Of a DNA stretch of 64,000 bases, positions 30,357-43,500 are shown in pieces (position 1 is the first letter of the stretch; each line of letters opens with the position of its first letter). Source of the stretch: Hesseltinella vesiculosa (taxonomy: Eukaryota; Mucoromycota; Mucoromycetes; Mucorales; Cunninghamellaceae). The translations under genes were made by a program, and so were the position numbers. The notes beneath the pieces were generated by a model, which was not told the origin of the DNA, ran no database searches, and saw only the letters and a list, made by a program, of their open reading frames with translations. Location: assembly GCA_002104935.1 (NCBI GenBank), contig MCGT01000032.1, positions 62,001-126,000 of the forward strand, given 5' to 3'.

Positions 30357-33300
30357 ATGGAAACTGTTAGCAAGAGATTGGTAAGCACAAGAATGTGAGG
30401 GATGAATTGTAGATTCTTTTTGGAGGATATACAGCGAGAAGCGTGTCAAAAAAACTAACTAATCTTCCCATGGTTTTTTATATATCGTATAATAACAATC
30501 TAGCCATCTGCATCAACTGAAGAGCAGGCACCCAAGCGACCCAAAGTCACGCGCGATCTTCTATCCAATCCCATCAGCAAAAGCATCGATCTCCAAAACC
30601 TGGAAAGTTCAGATGACCACGGTAAAAAAAAAAAAAAATGCACCACATTGCTTTCGTCCTTGCTCACCATGATTTTTTTATCTTGCCAGACAAGATCTCT
30701 CGCTTAAAATCCCGTATTAACCAGTTGGATTATGCATTCAATCTTGCTCATACAAAATGTGAAGCTTATGAAATCCAACTCAAACAACGGGCAGGAGAAT
30801 ACAAACAAGAGCTGCAAGATCTATGCGACAAGAAAAGCGCAAGTGACAGTCATATAGATGCACATTGCCCTAGCCTCTCTCTTACCTTCCCTCCTCTCAT
30901 TTGCAACACTAGGATGCCGAAGCCAGAGCAATTTATCACTACAAGGAAGCAGAAAGTGCCAAGAAAGCCTTGGCGATGATTAAAATGGACCACAATGCCG
31001 TATCGGTAAGGGACATTGATACAGAAAATGAAAGAACGGCGACGAAAGCCTGAGCCTTTTATTTCTTAATCCAGGAGCGACAACGGCGTCAATTGGAAAC
31101 TTTGCAACTACAAAACAGTGACCTAACCGAAAACTTGGAACGAGAAAAACGCCAACGCGATATTGCCCAACGTTCTGTGACGACCAAATCGTCCGAATTG
31201 ACCTCGCTCTCCAACACCCTACAGGAATCCGTCGATGTACTGAAAAGACAGGCAAGTCATTCATGCACAAGCTTTAAAAATTAAGAACTGACATGTTCTT
31301 CTACTTCAGGTAGCGGAACAGCGCAAAACCATTGAAGAAGGCGTCGATTTGCAAAGTGATTTGTCAAGAAAACTCAAGGAGGCTGAGCTCAAGTTACAAG
31401 ATCTGCACTATGCCCATGCTGACGCTGAAACCATCAAAGCCTTTGATCGGCAACTCAAATGTAAGAACGGAAGCAAAATGATTCAGAGCTTCAAACGGCC
31501 ACGCTCACTCTTTTTTATTGCTTTGTTTTGATCTTAGTGCAAGACGATACGCAAAAGATGGAGATTGAAAATATCAAGTTGAAAAAAGAATTGAAGCATT
31601 ACAAGGAAATGTACCACGATGTGGAATTACTGCGTGAAGAAAAGCACAGTCTGCAGACACGCCTGCGCGACATGGACAAGGTGCTGGAAGACAATTTGCG
31701 GCTGGATTTGGAAAACACTCGCCTCAAGACTGAACGTCTCGAATGGTAATACCATTCTCCTCCCTCAGCTTTTTCCACTCCCACGTCCTCATCTCTCTTT
31801 TCTCTCTTCATAGGAGTGGCTATCTGGAAAAGGCCGATGGCGTGGATATCGAGACTCCCAAAGGCATCATTTACAACCTCACCAAAGATCGTGAACAGAG
31901 CCGACTGGCCCAGGGCGTGCAGTCCTTATACAAGGCTGAAATTGATACCAGAGACCAGATCATCACCAAACTGGAAATGCATGCAAGTTCTTGTAAATGT
32001 TGGAGTGCAGGCATTGTGTTCTAACCCAAGACACTTGATTCTATAGGTTGCAGAGCTGAAAACTGCCCTTCAAGAGAAGGAACGTGTGCATCGTTCCGAC
32101 CTCCTGACCATGGATCTGTTAGAAAAAGACAAACAATTGATGTGCAAACATGTCAACCTGCTGGAAAATGAACTTGTAAGTCTGGGCAAAAGTCAGCCAG
32201 CCTCTTGTAACCCCTCTCGTTTTGTATTTTTTTCCTGTGCTCTCAGAAACTGTACGACGTGGAAGAAGCAACATTTATGCAAGCCAGTTACGATGCACAA
32301 AAGACTCACCGAATCCGCGACTTGGAAGGACTGCTGGCCGAGCTCGAAGGTCGCATGAGCCAACATGCCATGAACCTTATTCAGCAACAAATGCACCCCA
32401 CTGCTACCCTGACCGAACCTGATGTTACTGCGATACTGCCCTCTGGCAATGCCATCCTAGCCTTCCTCAATCAATTGAGTCACGGACGTCAGGAATGGGA
32501 GCAAGGTAAGAAGCTGCCCCTGGAATTATAGACATCAGCTCAACATATCCACGCTTCACTGATATATCTTTTTAGAAAAAGAAGCCTTACTTGTGGAGAT
32601 CAAGATGCAGACAACGACAAAGCAACTGATGCAGCAGCAGATCCAATTGTTGGAAAGCGTCATTGAACGTCAACACATCACCAAGGACGCACCGGCTCCG
32701 ACGGACGAGCCCATGCAGGTCGACGCCACGATCGAATCTGAGGAACGTATCTTGAGCCTCAAGGCCAATCCAGCCGATACCGAGTATAGCCTGCGCAAGA
32801 GGTTTATGAACCAACTTCGCGAAGAAAACGCCAAGCTGTTAACCCTGGTGGAGAAATACCAATCTGCCCCTGCTGGCACAACACTTACCATCGAGGACGA
32901 TGCTACCCTATGTATCCCCAAAGTATCTGTGCAATCCCTGAAAGACCAAGTCCAGTTTTTGGAAGACGCTGTCTCCAAACGCGATAAACGCATCGTTCGT
33001 TTGCAACAGGTAAAAAAAACATCAGACGTCTTAAAACAAACGTCTGATGTCATCTTTGCAGGTGTTTTCCAAGAAAATCGATCAATTTATGGAAGCAGTG
33101 ACCAGCGTGCTTGGTTACCGAGTCACAACCTTTGATGAAGGCAAAGTGCGACTGGAATCCTTGTATGCCGAGGGCTCAGATCTGTCATTCCATATCACAT
33201 CTCTACACAACAACCATGGTTACATTAAGGTGGTAGGCCGCCGCAAAGATGACTACATGGACACCCTTCAAAGTGCCTATGATACGTTTATCAAGCAACG

Positions 33301-34043
33301 CCGCAGCATCCCTGGCTTTTTAAGCTCGGCCACTCTTGAACTAATGGATAGGTAAAAAAAAAAGTCAGAGCGCATGGGTTCATATTTTTTTGGGGGTGGG
33401 GTGCCCGTTTTTTTTTTTTTTTTCATTATATTCACACACGCTTATACTTTTTTCTTCTCACACTGAACATAGACAAGTTGAAGTCTATGACCCCACGATG
33501 ACCCATGAAGCCCAAGGCCATGATTATATTGAAGCCGACCCATTATTAGACAGCCATGGCCATGAACTGGTCGATCCGCTGCCCATAGATCAAGAGGATG
33601 AATTGGACGAGTCATTCCAGGACGAAGCTGACGACAGCGGTGACAATGACTATGTGCAGTATGACGACAATGATGTGGATGGCTATGACGACGATAGGCT
33701 GGCAGAACTAGATGAGAACGATGACGGTGTACTGGAAAACGATCCTGGAGCCACAGAATCGGATGATGACGAAGATGCTCGGATACGCCACCAAGAACGG
33801 TCCTATGAAGCTACTTACCGTGCCTATCGATACAACAATGACGAAAATAACGAGACCGAGGAAGATGAAGATGACGAAATGGAGCACAACGATGATACCC
33901 CCGATAGCAGTGGCTACAATGACGATGAAGATGAAGTTGATGGTGACGATGATGATGATGATGGTGACGAGGACGATGATGATGATGATGCCCCCGGTAC
34001 ACAGCAGGAAGATCCCATTGTCTTGGACGATGACTCTGAATAA
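30357..34043 (+). CDS. MAD1: Spindle-assembly checkpoint protein MAD1 with acidic C-terminal extension
   Basis: Thirteen exons join in frame to 923 residues (30357-30380, 30504-30621, 30690-30838, 30913-31005, about 31075-31251, 31310-31460, 31538-31745, 31814-31982, 32047-32175, 32247-32505, 32576-33009, 33062-33351, 33473-34043). A basic N-terminus (EEQAPKRPKVTRD) precedes about 550 residues of heptad coiled coil. The conserved Mad1 C-terminal fold follows: VFSKKIDQFMEAVTSVLGYR, RLESLYAEGSDLSFHI, RRSIPGFLSSATLELMD. Mad1 binds Mad2 and anchors it at unattached kinetochores. Known Mad1 proteins normally end with this fold; here about 190 further residues are overwhelmingly Asp/Glu and finish DPIVLDDDSE, a SUMO-interacting-motif pattern. 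Three introns appear to use GC donors (after 30838, 31251 and 31982). The exact Mad2-binding stretch was not pinned down. Confidence 0.88.
33019..33050 (+). other. Perfect hairpin inside a MAD1 intron
   Basis: Within the 52-nt intron 33010-33061, ACATCAGACGT and ACGTCTGATGT form an 11-bp perfect stem with a 10-nt loop. It leaves little room for a branch site except within the loop or the 3' side. Confidence 0.85.
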
Positions 34044-34239
34044 ACGCCCATGGCATTCACCAACTCTTTTTCATTCGGTTTTAATAAATGATCCGTCACA
34101 TAGCTCATCTCTACCTTTATTTTTTTTTTCATTCTTTTCATTCTTGAAGCAAGTGTGTACAATGTCAGCAAGCAGACATTGGTTTGATCATGGGTCTTCG
34201 CTTTCGCTATTGTAATCAATTAACAGCTCCTGGGTACTA

Positions 34240-34720
34240 CATCATTTTTTTAGCTGGCTGGAGAATCGGAAGTGTCAACTCAAAATTGATCAAAGGTTGG
34301 CTGGGTGGGTTTCACCAATCGGTCTGGTTTTTCGAAAAACAATAAGAAATGCTTGCACAGTGTTATTGAGTGATTAGATGAAGACGATTGCCATATTTAG
34401 TCTCTGCATAGATGGTTGCGCGCCAGGCAATTAGGCATCAACCTTTTGGCTCTTCACTCAGAAGTCTGGGAGAGTTTTGATTTTAATTATTTTGACCAGA
34501 ACTGCACTGTGATTTGATCAGATCGTCTGGGGGTCCCCTGTGGAAACTGCTCGATTTTTTCGTTTTTTAGCTGGAGAATCGGAAGGATCAAAAAGATTCT
34601 GATCAAACATTGGCTAGGTGACATTCACCAATCGACTTGATTTTTTCAGTTCTATCGTCACTCAGCCTTTTACCTACTTGTGCAAGATCTCACATTCATC
34701 TGATTATTCAAAAGTGGTGG
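34240..34720. mobile_element. Fold-back arm relics, copy C
   Basis: Two degenerate arm sequences lie in the same orientation: about 34240-34420 (AGCTGGCTGGAGAATCGG, GTTGGCTGGGTGGGTTTCAC, CCAATCGGTCTGG) and about 34520-34720 (TCTGGGGGTCCCCTGTGG, AGCTGGAGAATCGGAAGG, ATTGGCTAGGTGACATTCAC). The stretch between them matches the outer arm around TCTGGGAGAGTTTTGAT. An old, rearranged copy. Confidence 0.6.
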
Positions 34721-34779
34721 AGCGTCATAGAGGGGTACAAGAACCAGGCTAAACTTATTTTGTCCAATTAACAAGATGG

Positions 34780-34850
34780 GGCGGCTTGGAGCAGGAATTG
34801 AACCAACAACCTCGCCAGTCAAAAGACCACTAGGCCAAAAATGGCCGCCA
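34780..34850 (-). other. tRNA-like sequence (pseudo-tRNA or tRNA-derived SINE head)
   Basis: On the minus strand the segment starts GGCGGCC and ends AGCCGCC, which pair as a 6-bp acceptor-like stem. Inside are an A-box-like TGGCCTAGTGG and a B-box-like GGTTCAATTCC. The two boxes are about 21 nt apart, too close for a normal cloverleaf, and the T arm has a mismatch. A functional tRNA is therefore unlikely. It sits beside fold-back relics. Confidence 0.35.
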
Positions 34851-35159
34851 GACTAATATTCAAACGCCGGTACACTCGTCCATCAGACTGACCTTGGTTG
34901 ATGGCGATGATGTGACGAAGAGTCTGTGGGGACTAGATCATACTATATCACCATCTATGCATTCTTCCTCCATTTTAATAAGAAACCGCATGCTACCAAG
35001 GTTGAGTCTTCGTTTTTTTTTGCTTTGATTTGTTGGAAAGCTAAAACCTCACTTTCATCACCTTTTTTTTTTCGTGCGATTGACGTTTTTTTTTTTTTTT
35101 GCTTCTTTTTCTTTGAACATCCAACGTGCTTTTATTATTTATTCCATTTTCTCTTGTTG

Positions 35160-38118
35160 ATGGCGCATAAGCGAGCAACCAAATCAAAGGTTGGCGTACC
35201 GAGTCCAGAAGAACGAAAAGCTCTAACTGCTCGTGGCAGAATCGATAAACACATCCAGTGCTACCGTTGCTACCATAATCGATACAAAACCTTTGCCAGA
35301 CCTTGTTTTGTATGTGCATCTATCATACTTGATGGGAAATATAAGAGCTCAAGAGAATGCTGTCGCTTCCGCCATTTCCGTGCCTTTACTCTTCCCCCCA
35401 TGCCCCATCAAGAATTCTTCGTCTCAGATTTAAAAGGAACGCCCTTGGATTCCATTCTTAAACCTCAGCTGGGCAGTCCGTCGTTGATGATCGATCCTGA
35501 ACAGGCATCCTACTTGAAACAAAACTTGCGACCCCTGATTAATCAATTCCTTTCGTATGAATGGGACATCATCAATAAGCTGCCCAACGAAAGCGCGCGA
35601 TGTCGACCATGTGTTCCCGACCTTCGCCATATCTGTGACGTCTGCAGCACGTCCATCCTCAACCTACACTTTGCATGTACGATCTGTGGCGTTGATGTCT
35701 GTATCGAATGTATGCGCAGGATCCCCGACGGCGGTGACACTTCCGAGCTGTCTGCTGCTTACGGACAATGGCTTGCACTTCCGGAACCTGTTGCTGGCCA
35801 CCCGACTCCCACTGAACTTGTGTCCGCATGTATGGTCTCACCTCGCCACACCAAGAGCTGTTTCATTCCGGTCACCAAGTACGCCACAGATTTGATTTCG
35901 AAATGGGTCAAAGAGTTAGACCTTGCCTCTGAACTGTCCAAGCCGACCGCCAGTAGCATGGGTGTGGTCCAGCAAGACATGGATATCCCTCCAACTCTCC
36001 TGATGAAACGACATGCTGATGATGTGGACCTTTTAGATTTCCAAAGGGAATGGTGCAAAGGCAAGCCTGTGGTCATCACCAACGCCATAGATCGAGCCAC
36101 AACTGACTGGTCGCCTGAAGCCTTCCGGCTCATGCATGGTGCTGGCAAAATTGAAGTGATTGATTGCTACTCCATGGCATCCCACAACCTACAAGTGCAT
36201 CAATTTTTCTCGGCTTATGACGGGGATCGCGCGGCTATGGTCATCAACTCTGAAGAAGCAGATACCAAGCCTCACCCAGCCACCGTGGCCAACGTTGTCC
36301 TGTCGACGTCAGCAGCTCCTGGTCAGCACATCACCGATATCATACGCAAAAGAAAACCTTATCAACGACCCGCCAAGGAGCAAGGTGACGTTAGCTCTGC
36401 AGGCTCTACGGACTCAGAGGGATCTATGCAGACTTTTACCAGTGAAGAGGGTCAGGACGATGACGATTGGAGTGCTGGCAGTGCAAGTGAATCCAAATCA
36501 TCTGACGTCAGCCAGCCTACACTTATTCGTCGCAGCAAGCGTAATGTCAAATCCAAGGAGCCCCTGGGGAGATATCATCCAATTGTTGCCGAGCTTGGCA
36601 AAGGCAAGGAAACCGAGGTCGAGACCACAGCCGACCATACGCCGCCCGTCCCGACACAAAACGCCTCCAGACCAGTGACTTCAAGTGCTGCACCCTCATC
36701 CATCGTTGACAAGGCTACCCCACCTTTCACCTCTATACGTGCTGCCTCCTCTTCACCGTCTGTGCGAACCATCGATCGTAAATACACTGTTCACTCAGTA
36801 TTCAAGATCAAGGATTGGCCGCCGAACAATGCATTTGTGGACGTTGCCCCTGCCTGGTATAATGACTATATGGATAATATCCTACCCATACCCGAATATT
36901 GCTCTGCAGATGGTATGTTCAACCTGTCCAACCGGCTGCCCCCCAGCTTTGTCAAGCCGGACCTAGGGCCCAAAATGTTCATTGCTTTTGGTCTGCCTCC
37001 TCCCTCGGTCGAAGACCTGGTTGGTACAACAAATATCCACTGCGACATGACCGATGCAGTCAACGTAATTTGCCATGCCCGTCCCAATGATCTCTACAAT
37101 AATGGCAAGGACCTTGGTATGAGGAAAAAAAAAAGATATGATGGTCATTGACGCTGCCTGTTTATCTCTAGGTATTCCCGATGTCGATTCTACCGAGACA
37201 ACTAGCGATGGTGTTGTGGCCATCTGGCATATCTTTCGTTACGAAGACCTGCAAGCACTCCGCACATTCCTGACGCGGCTCGATGAAGAATACACCTCTC
37301 TTCCTATTCCCTTTGGTACTAGGCAACGACGACTTGGCGAGAAGTGCTACGACCCTCTGCACAGCCAGTGGATCTATTTGACTGGTCCTCTGCTCAATCG
37401 TCTCCAACAAGATTACGGTGTAACCCCGTGGACCGTATATCAAAAGACAGGCGATGCGGTCTATGTTCCTGCAGGGTGTGCCCATCAAGTCCGCAACCTC
37501 CAGCACGCGATCAAATGTGCTTTTGATTTCGTATCTCCAGAAAACATTTGCCGATCTGCCGATATCACGCAACAATTTTCAAACTACGGCCAAGAGGATG
37601 TCCTGCAGCTGAAATCTACTCTGCTCAGCGCTTGGGCCCAGCTGTCGACCAGTTCATCGCCATCCAAGCCATCCACTTCACGCAGCCGGCCACAACGGGC
37701 TACGCGATCTTCAGCGAAAAGACACCTAGTCTCGACCTCTAGCGATGTTTCCTCTCATCCCCTACCAGCTGCCGACCTGCCGACCTTGTGCACATCACAG
37801 AAGCGTCAAGACCAGTCTTCGTCACGACCACCGGCCAAGGTAGTTTCACCTCTTCCAGAGATTCCTCCTCCTTCAGCTGATCCTTCGCCCAAGCCGTCAC
37901 CACATCTCACGCCATTGTCACCCATTGGTTTGCCACCGTCGCCACTTGACCAGTCTTTGTCACCCGTGTCGGTTTTGTCCTCGCCGTCACCTTGGACTGA
38001 TCAGCTGCCTCTCATGGACGCCAACAAGCCAGTCTGCAAAGTTCCTCTGGCCCATCCTTCCCCAGTTACCCAAGCTGCCACTCTTGATCACCCCAGCAAA
38101 CGGCGCAAAGCTGACTAG
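35160..38118 (+). CDS. KDM3/JHDM2-like JmjC histone demethylase
   Basis: Two exons (35160-37116, 37172-38118) give 967 residues. The N-terminal half has Cys-rich zinc modules: CYRCYHNRYKTFARPCFVCA, then CRPC, CDVC, CTICGVDVCIECMRR, the arrangement seen before JmjC in KDM3 proteins. The JmjC domain straddles the intron. It supplies the first iron ligands as His and Asp in HCDMTDAVNVICHA, and the distal His in GDAVYVPAGCAHQVRNLQHA, then FDFVSPENI as in KDM3 enzymes. The family removes H3K9 mono- and dimethyl marks using Fe(II) and 2-oxoglutarate. A disordered Ser/Pro-rich tail of about 160 residues ends in KRRKAD, a possible nuclear signal. It converges on the acid phosphatase gene. Substrate is inferred from family only. 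Confidence 0.88.
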
Positions 38119-38321
38119 ACTTTACTCCTATACCTATTACCCCTCCCTTTCTTTTCACTACACTGTACGTTCATCCACTCTTAGCATCACACATTATACT
38201 TAATGCTTTACCTCTGTCAAATACAACTCATAACATTGATTTATATGAGCGAGTCCACGACGGGTGGCTGGGTTTGTAAATGTAAGTGATTTGATTTTAT
38301 TGTTACAAGAGAGGAGAGGGT

Positions 38322-40067
38322 CTAGGACTTGGTGACAGTGAATTGATCAACAGCACTGCCGAGGCTACCATCAGTGTTGACCTGGTAGTGGCCAAAGTTC
38401 AACGTGGAGGGTGATACGTCGACAACGGAGTAGCCATAACCGCTGTAGCGAGCAGCCGACCAGTCGGGGGGTGTGATGCTGGAGTTGAAGGCAGTGTTGT
38501 CACCAGGTTGGCCAGCATCACCATTGACGATTTGGAAGAAAGAAGGTGCATTGTGGTAGGAGGTAGTAGCCAAGGTACCGTTATGAACAGGGTATGTACG
38601 TTCATAATTGTGAACGTGACCAGCTACCAGAATTAGATAAAATAGGTGAGTAACTTGATGTCGATGCTATTTTTTTTACATCCGTGGCGCACTTACTCAA
38701 GAAGATATCGACATTGTGTTTGGCGAGGACAGGCTCGATGTAAGACCGGAGCATAGGGGCATCCGTGATACAGTCGGAGTTGGAGCTTGAGCAGTAAATA
38801 GGATGATGGGAGATGACAATGATCCAAGGGCGCTTGCTGCGATGTTTATTGGCCTTGGTCAAGTCTTGGTCCAGCCAGTTCAGAGCAAAAGCAATTTGTT
38901 CAGGCGAGCCAAACTTGTTCAAGAAGAAAGCTTCAGTGGTGAAGGACACCAAATGCAAAGATTTATAGTTGAACGAGTACAGCAAAGGTGTGGGCGAGTT
39001 GGATTGTTCAAAAGGCACATTGTTGAAACTGTGGGAAAGTAGAGGGTCAGGGCTTGGCTGATTCATCACGTGGTGCCTCTCCTTACCGGTTCACATAATG
39101 GGTGTAATTGTAAGCATCTGCAATAAAAAAAAAATCAATGGTAAGTTTATGTGCCTTTTTTTGTTTCAATAAAAACTTGGATGTCACGCTTACCTTCATG
39201 ATTTCCAATAACACCCATGAAAGGAAGCTTGGAGTAAACTTGTTGCATAAAGTTCAAATATTCATCCCCCTTTTCACCGTTTTCGTCTTCCAAGTTGTAA
39301 CCTTGATCGCCCGATACTGTGATAAAATCATACTCGTGGCTATCAGCCAGATTTGTCAAGGATTTAGCGGTCACTGCATTGTTGATGCCCTAAAAATGAA
39401 AAAGAGACAAAAAAGGTTAAAAAAAAAAGCTGCGCAATCCATTAATAAATATTTTGCCATACCAAATCACCAATGGCAACAAACTTGAAGCTATCAGTAC
39501 GATCGGCAGTGTGGAATTCAAAGGTGGAGGACCAGAGGGTGGTGGTGTTGGTGGTGTTGGTAGGGACCGTGCCAACTTGATATTCATACACAGTGGCCAA
39601 TTGAAGACGTTTGGATTGGAATTTGTGCAAGTAGGTGGTACGCTTGGCAGCTCCGCCATCGACAAATGCCCAGTCCTAAATATAAGAAACAAGACCGAGA
39701 AAAGTAGTTGCAGGATGAGGCTCAGATTACAAGTGGATAAACAATGAAGCAGATCGCCTTTTTTTTTTTTTCTTACATTGCCACGAGTCACGGTGACGGG
39801 ACGGCCGCTGTTGGTCTTGGGCCAGTACTTGAAACAGGCCTTACTGACGTTTTCCAAGGTGGTGAATTCAACTTGTACGTATTTGGAATCATCGGTCAAC
39901 GACAAATGGACTTGCTGAGGAGCAGGGCCAGCGTAAGTCACGTTCCAATTGGAGAATGAATTGTAATTATCAGGGGCTGCAGGCACACCGGGGCTGCCAG
40001 GCTGGGTCGATGTAGCCATGACTGCTTGACAGGCTAGCAGACAAGCAGCAGTAAAAGAAAAAAGCAT
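38322..40067 (-). CDS. Secreted purple acid phosphatase
   Basis: Six exons (40067-39777, 39675-39463, 39389-39194, 39117-39087, 39028-38697, 38623-38322) join to 454 residues. A signal peptide (MLFSFTAACLLACQAVMA) is followed by an Fn3-like N-terminal domain and the metallophosphoesterase fold. All five motifs are visible: GDLG (made across intron 2), GDQGY, GNHE, the VISHHP block and GHVH. This is the binuclear Fe-Me site of plant/fungal-type purple acid phosphatases, which release phosphate extracellularly. The intron separating the Asn/His-rich GNHE from DAYNY precedes a 31-nt exon. A TATA-like element lies about 70 bp upstream. Phosphate-responsive control is plausible but no clear regulatory site was found. 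Confidence 0.93.
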
Positions 40068-40500
40068 TGCTTAAAAAGATGAAGGTGAAAAAAAAAAAAA
40101 AAAAAAGGAAGGAACAAGAAAAAAGGCGTGCCCAGTTTTATATCATCCAGGCTGGCCCACTGGGGTTGGGTACAAGTGGCATTTTTAATTTTTTAAAGTT
40201 TGATGCCGTTGAGATCCACATGAAAGAATGATGCTATTGGCCCCAAGACGACCTGCCCCTGTTGTTGTTTTTATTTAACACCATTGATCACATCATGTTT
40301 TTGGCTGCTGTTTCAAAAGGACCAAACCAAAAGCATCTTTGCGTGTATCCCCGCCGCCCAATCACAGCGTTCTCTTTGAACACATTCCGGTTTGGTCACA
40401 CGAAATTTAAAAAGAACAAAAAAAGGTACAACACCATTGATCCATTTTTAATTGACAAGATTCAGAAACCATTTTCAGCATTGACAAATGATAGCAAACA
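40068..40500. other. Intergenic region, acid phosphatase promoter and AP-3 delta 3' flank
   Basis: Contains an A-run (about 40090-40106), the TATA candidate, and AT-rich sequence toward the AP-3 stop codon. No other gene seen. Confidence 0.5.
40137..40143 (-). promoter_or_regulatory. Candidate TATA box of the acid phosphatase gene
   Basis: The minus strand reads GATATAAAAC, about 70 bp before the start codon at 40067. Confidence 0.45.
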
Positions 40501-43500
40501 TTAGGCGAGCACCGACGTCAGGTCCGTCAACAGGGACCCGTCGGTGGATTTCAAATCAATGGAAACCTGTGTGTCTTGGTCGTCGTCGATCAAATACTTC
40601 ATCAGCCCAACCACTTGGTGGCCTTGCACCGTTTGGCCATACAGCGAAGCCGCTCCGGGAATCACCTCAACCAGGTGTAATCCAGATCGATGGGTCACGT
40701 CCAATAGCACAGCCTGCTCAGATGTACTTGGTACCACCGTCTTGACCTGTTCATGGTGTTCAAAAGCATGGCCTTGCTCGGCCAGCAACGAGCTGAATTG
40801 TGTAGGGTCCATCGTGACATGACGGAGGAACAATATATTCAGCGGGAGCACCAATTCAAATCCATGCCGTTGTTGCTTCGCTTCTTCTTCATCGTTTGCC
40901 AAGGTCTATTTCGGAAAGAATAAAAAAGTCAGACCAGGTATAATTCTCATTGGGTAGGTCCATGCTGTCCAGAGGTTGACCCATTGTGCGCGCACGTGGG
41001 CAATCCAGCCATCACCAACGTTTGTTCATTTACCTCGTAGCATATTTCACCGAGCAAGCATTTGCCTGGATGAATCGACCCAGCTACTTCAAATCGGCCA
41101 TGGCATCGCACAGATTCCCCTTGGTTCAATTCAAACCATTCGGTCACAGATGCAATGTCATTGGCAGGGCTGTCCAGGAGTGTGGTACCAAAGGCCTCGG
41201 CAAAGTCAAGGTGAACCTTGGGCAGCAAGCCGTCGAACAAGTTTTTGATCGTCAATTCCACTTTTACCACAAGCAATTGCTCAGAGGAGACCTGTTCTTG
41301 ATCCAGAGAGAGCTTGTACATCTAGATAGACAAACACAACGACAGAGAGTGAGGAACAGTTCTACTCCAGGTCAGATCTTCTACTTACCACTTGGACCCA
41401 GTCATCTTCAAAGAGGGTTGACGACTGCTGCCATTCCTTTTCCAGAGCGAGTTGCACTTCGTTCGTGAGGCTGGAAATAGATGGTGCCAAATCGTCATTG
41501 GCATGGTCATCGACGGAATCCTTGACGGTCTTGCTGGCCTTGTTCTTCTTGGACGATTTCTTTTTCTTTTCCTTGACCGGTTTGGCTTCCACCTAGCCGA
41601 GGACAAAAAACAATAAAGTGAGTTAGGGATAATGACGAATCTCAGCCGTTGAAATGGTGATGCCTACCTTTTCAGCAGCAGCCTTGGCTTGCTTTCGCAA
41701 CTCCTTGCGTTCTTGACGCACACGGGCTTCTTCACGCCGGCGCAATTCTTCTGGTGGCAAATAGGCTTGGATCTGAGGGAAGCGTTCTTCTTCACCAAGA
41801 GGGGTGGACAAATCGACACTGTTCAAACCCATTTCATCACTGTTGGCAAAGATATCGTGGGTTTGTTTCTTGACATATGAACCCGAGGCACTGGCTTTCT
41901 TTTTCGACAACTTGGTTTTGCTGATGGTGGTCTTTTCGTCGACTTGCTGGGGACTGGTAGGCTCTTCGTCACTGGCTGCTGCATTTTCTGGCATCTCTTC
42001 TTCAGCATAGACTGGAGGTGCTGCCACAGGAAGCTTGTTAGCACGCTTCTTCTTGCTTGACTTCATTTTTGGTTCGACACCGCCTAGAACAACAAGAATT
42101 GTTTGTGACTTGATGAGTAAGAAAAAATAAAAGAGAGGAGACAAACACGTCTTACCAATGTCGTCAAGGGACAGCTGGACAATAGGAATGGCATCAACTT
42201 CTTCGTTCAATGGCAACAACGAGTCTTGTTTCTTGGTAGATGATTTGTCAGCCATGATATAGTAAGGGTCGTTACGGAGTGCTTCGGCCCTAGCCACACG
42301 ACGCTAGTTAAAAGGCACCAATGAGAGTGAGCAAGCTTCGATTGTCGTTATGAAATAATGGCGCGTCGATTTTTTCAATTGTTACCTGTTCACGTTCTTC
42401 GTCATGTTCGCTTTCGCGACGTTTGCCGCTGTGCTTGGATGATTTCTTCTTGGATTTCTTCTTGGATTTCTTATCGGGGACGACAAAAGCATCAATGGAA
42501 CCGGCGCTCAGTGAAGAGGCATCATCGTCGTCAACCAGATCAGGCAAGGGAGTGTTGATCCAAGCATCGAGATCCAGACCTTCGGGAATGGGTACCTTGG
42601 ATTGGGCTTTAGGAGCCACAGGGTTTAGTTCATAGATGAAGAAGAGCGAGCCCAGACCTTCGAGCATCTCGGGAGCTCGGTGCTGATCGTCTACAACAAA
42701 ACCCTGCACAGCATCGAGGACAAGGTGGAAGATGGACTTGACACTGCTTGCGCGCTCTTGCACTTCCAAGTCCGTGCTGTGCAAATACATGTCCATCTTG
42801 TCCAACATGACTTGCGTGACCTTGACAAACTCGCCTTGCAGTTCTGGATTCCAATGATGCAACAGGTCGCTGGCCCAATAGGAATAGATCTTGATAATGT
42901 TTTGGATATAGACCATCTGAACTTTGACAGGGAATTTGGGGCCAAGGGGTGTCAGCAGCCATTCGAGCGTCGATGGCACATCGTCCAAGTAATTACAGTA
43001 TTCACCGCAGATCCAAGCTGCTGCCGTCAGCACCTCGATATTAGAGTCTCGCTTCTTGCATGTTTCCAAAAATTCACGGTTTGATAGCAACCGGTACTGA
43101 AAAAGGAAAATAAATTAGTAAAACCCGCAGTTTTTTTTTTTTTTTTTTTTGAATTGCTTACCATTTGACCGACCGAGAATTCACGGACGCTTTTGACGCG
43201 GACAGTGACATCCATCAACTGGTTCATCAGCAGCTCGCCGACATTGACACCAGATGTGTGGGTGATGCCCATCAAGATCGAAATGTACCATTCAAAATTG
43301 GTAATATTGTGGTACTGGTTTTGCGAGCAAATAAACACGATGCGGTGGATGATATCTGTGCGATACACTGGGTCCAAGATACTGGAAGCCTCATGGTTCG
43401 AGGCGGCATTGACTTCATCTTTGGGGATAAGATGGGCAACCAGGCGCTTGACAATGTCCATTGTGTTCTTGCGGTTAACCTATAGGTAAAAAAAAAAAAA

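Larger units (their letters stand above)
34044..35159. other. Intergenic region, MAD1 to the KDM3-like gene
   Basis: MAD1 3' flank with AATAAA at about 34083, then copy C relics and the tRNA-like element, then a T-rich leader with runs at about 35064-35100 before the demethylase ATG. Confidence 0.55.
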
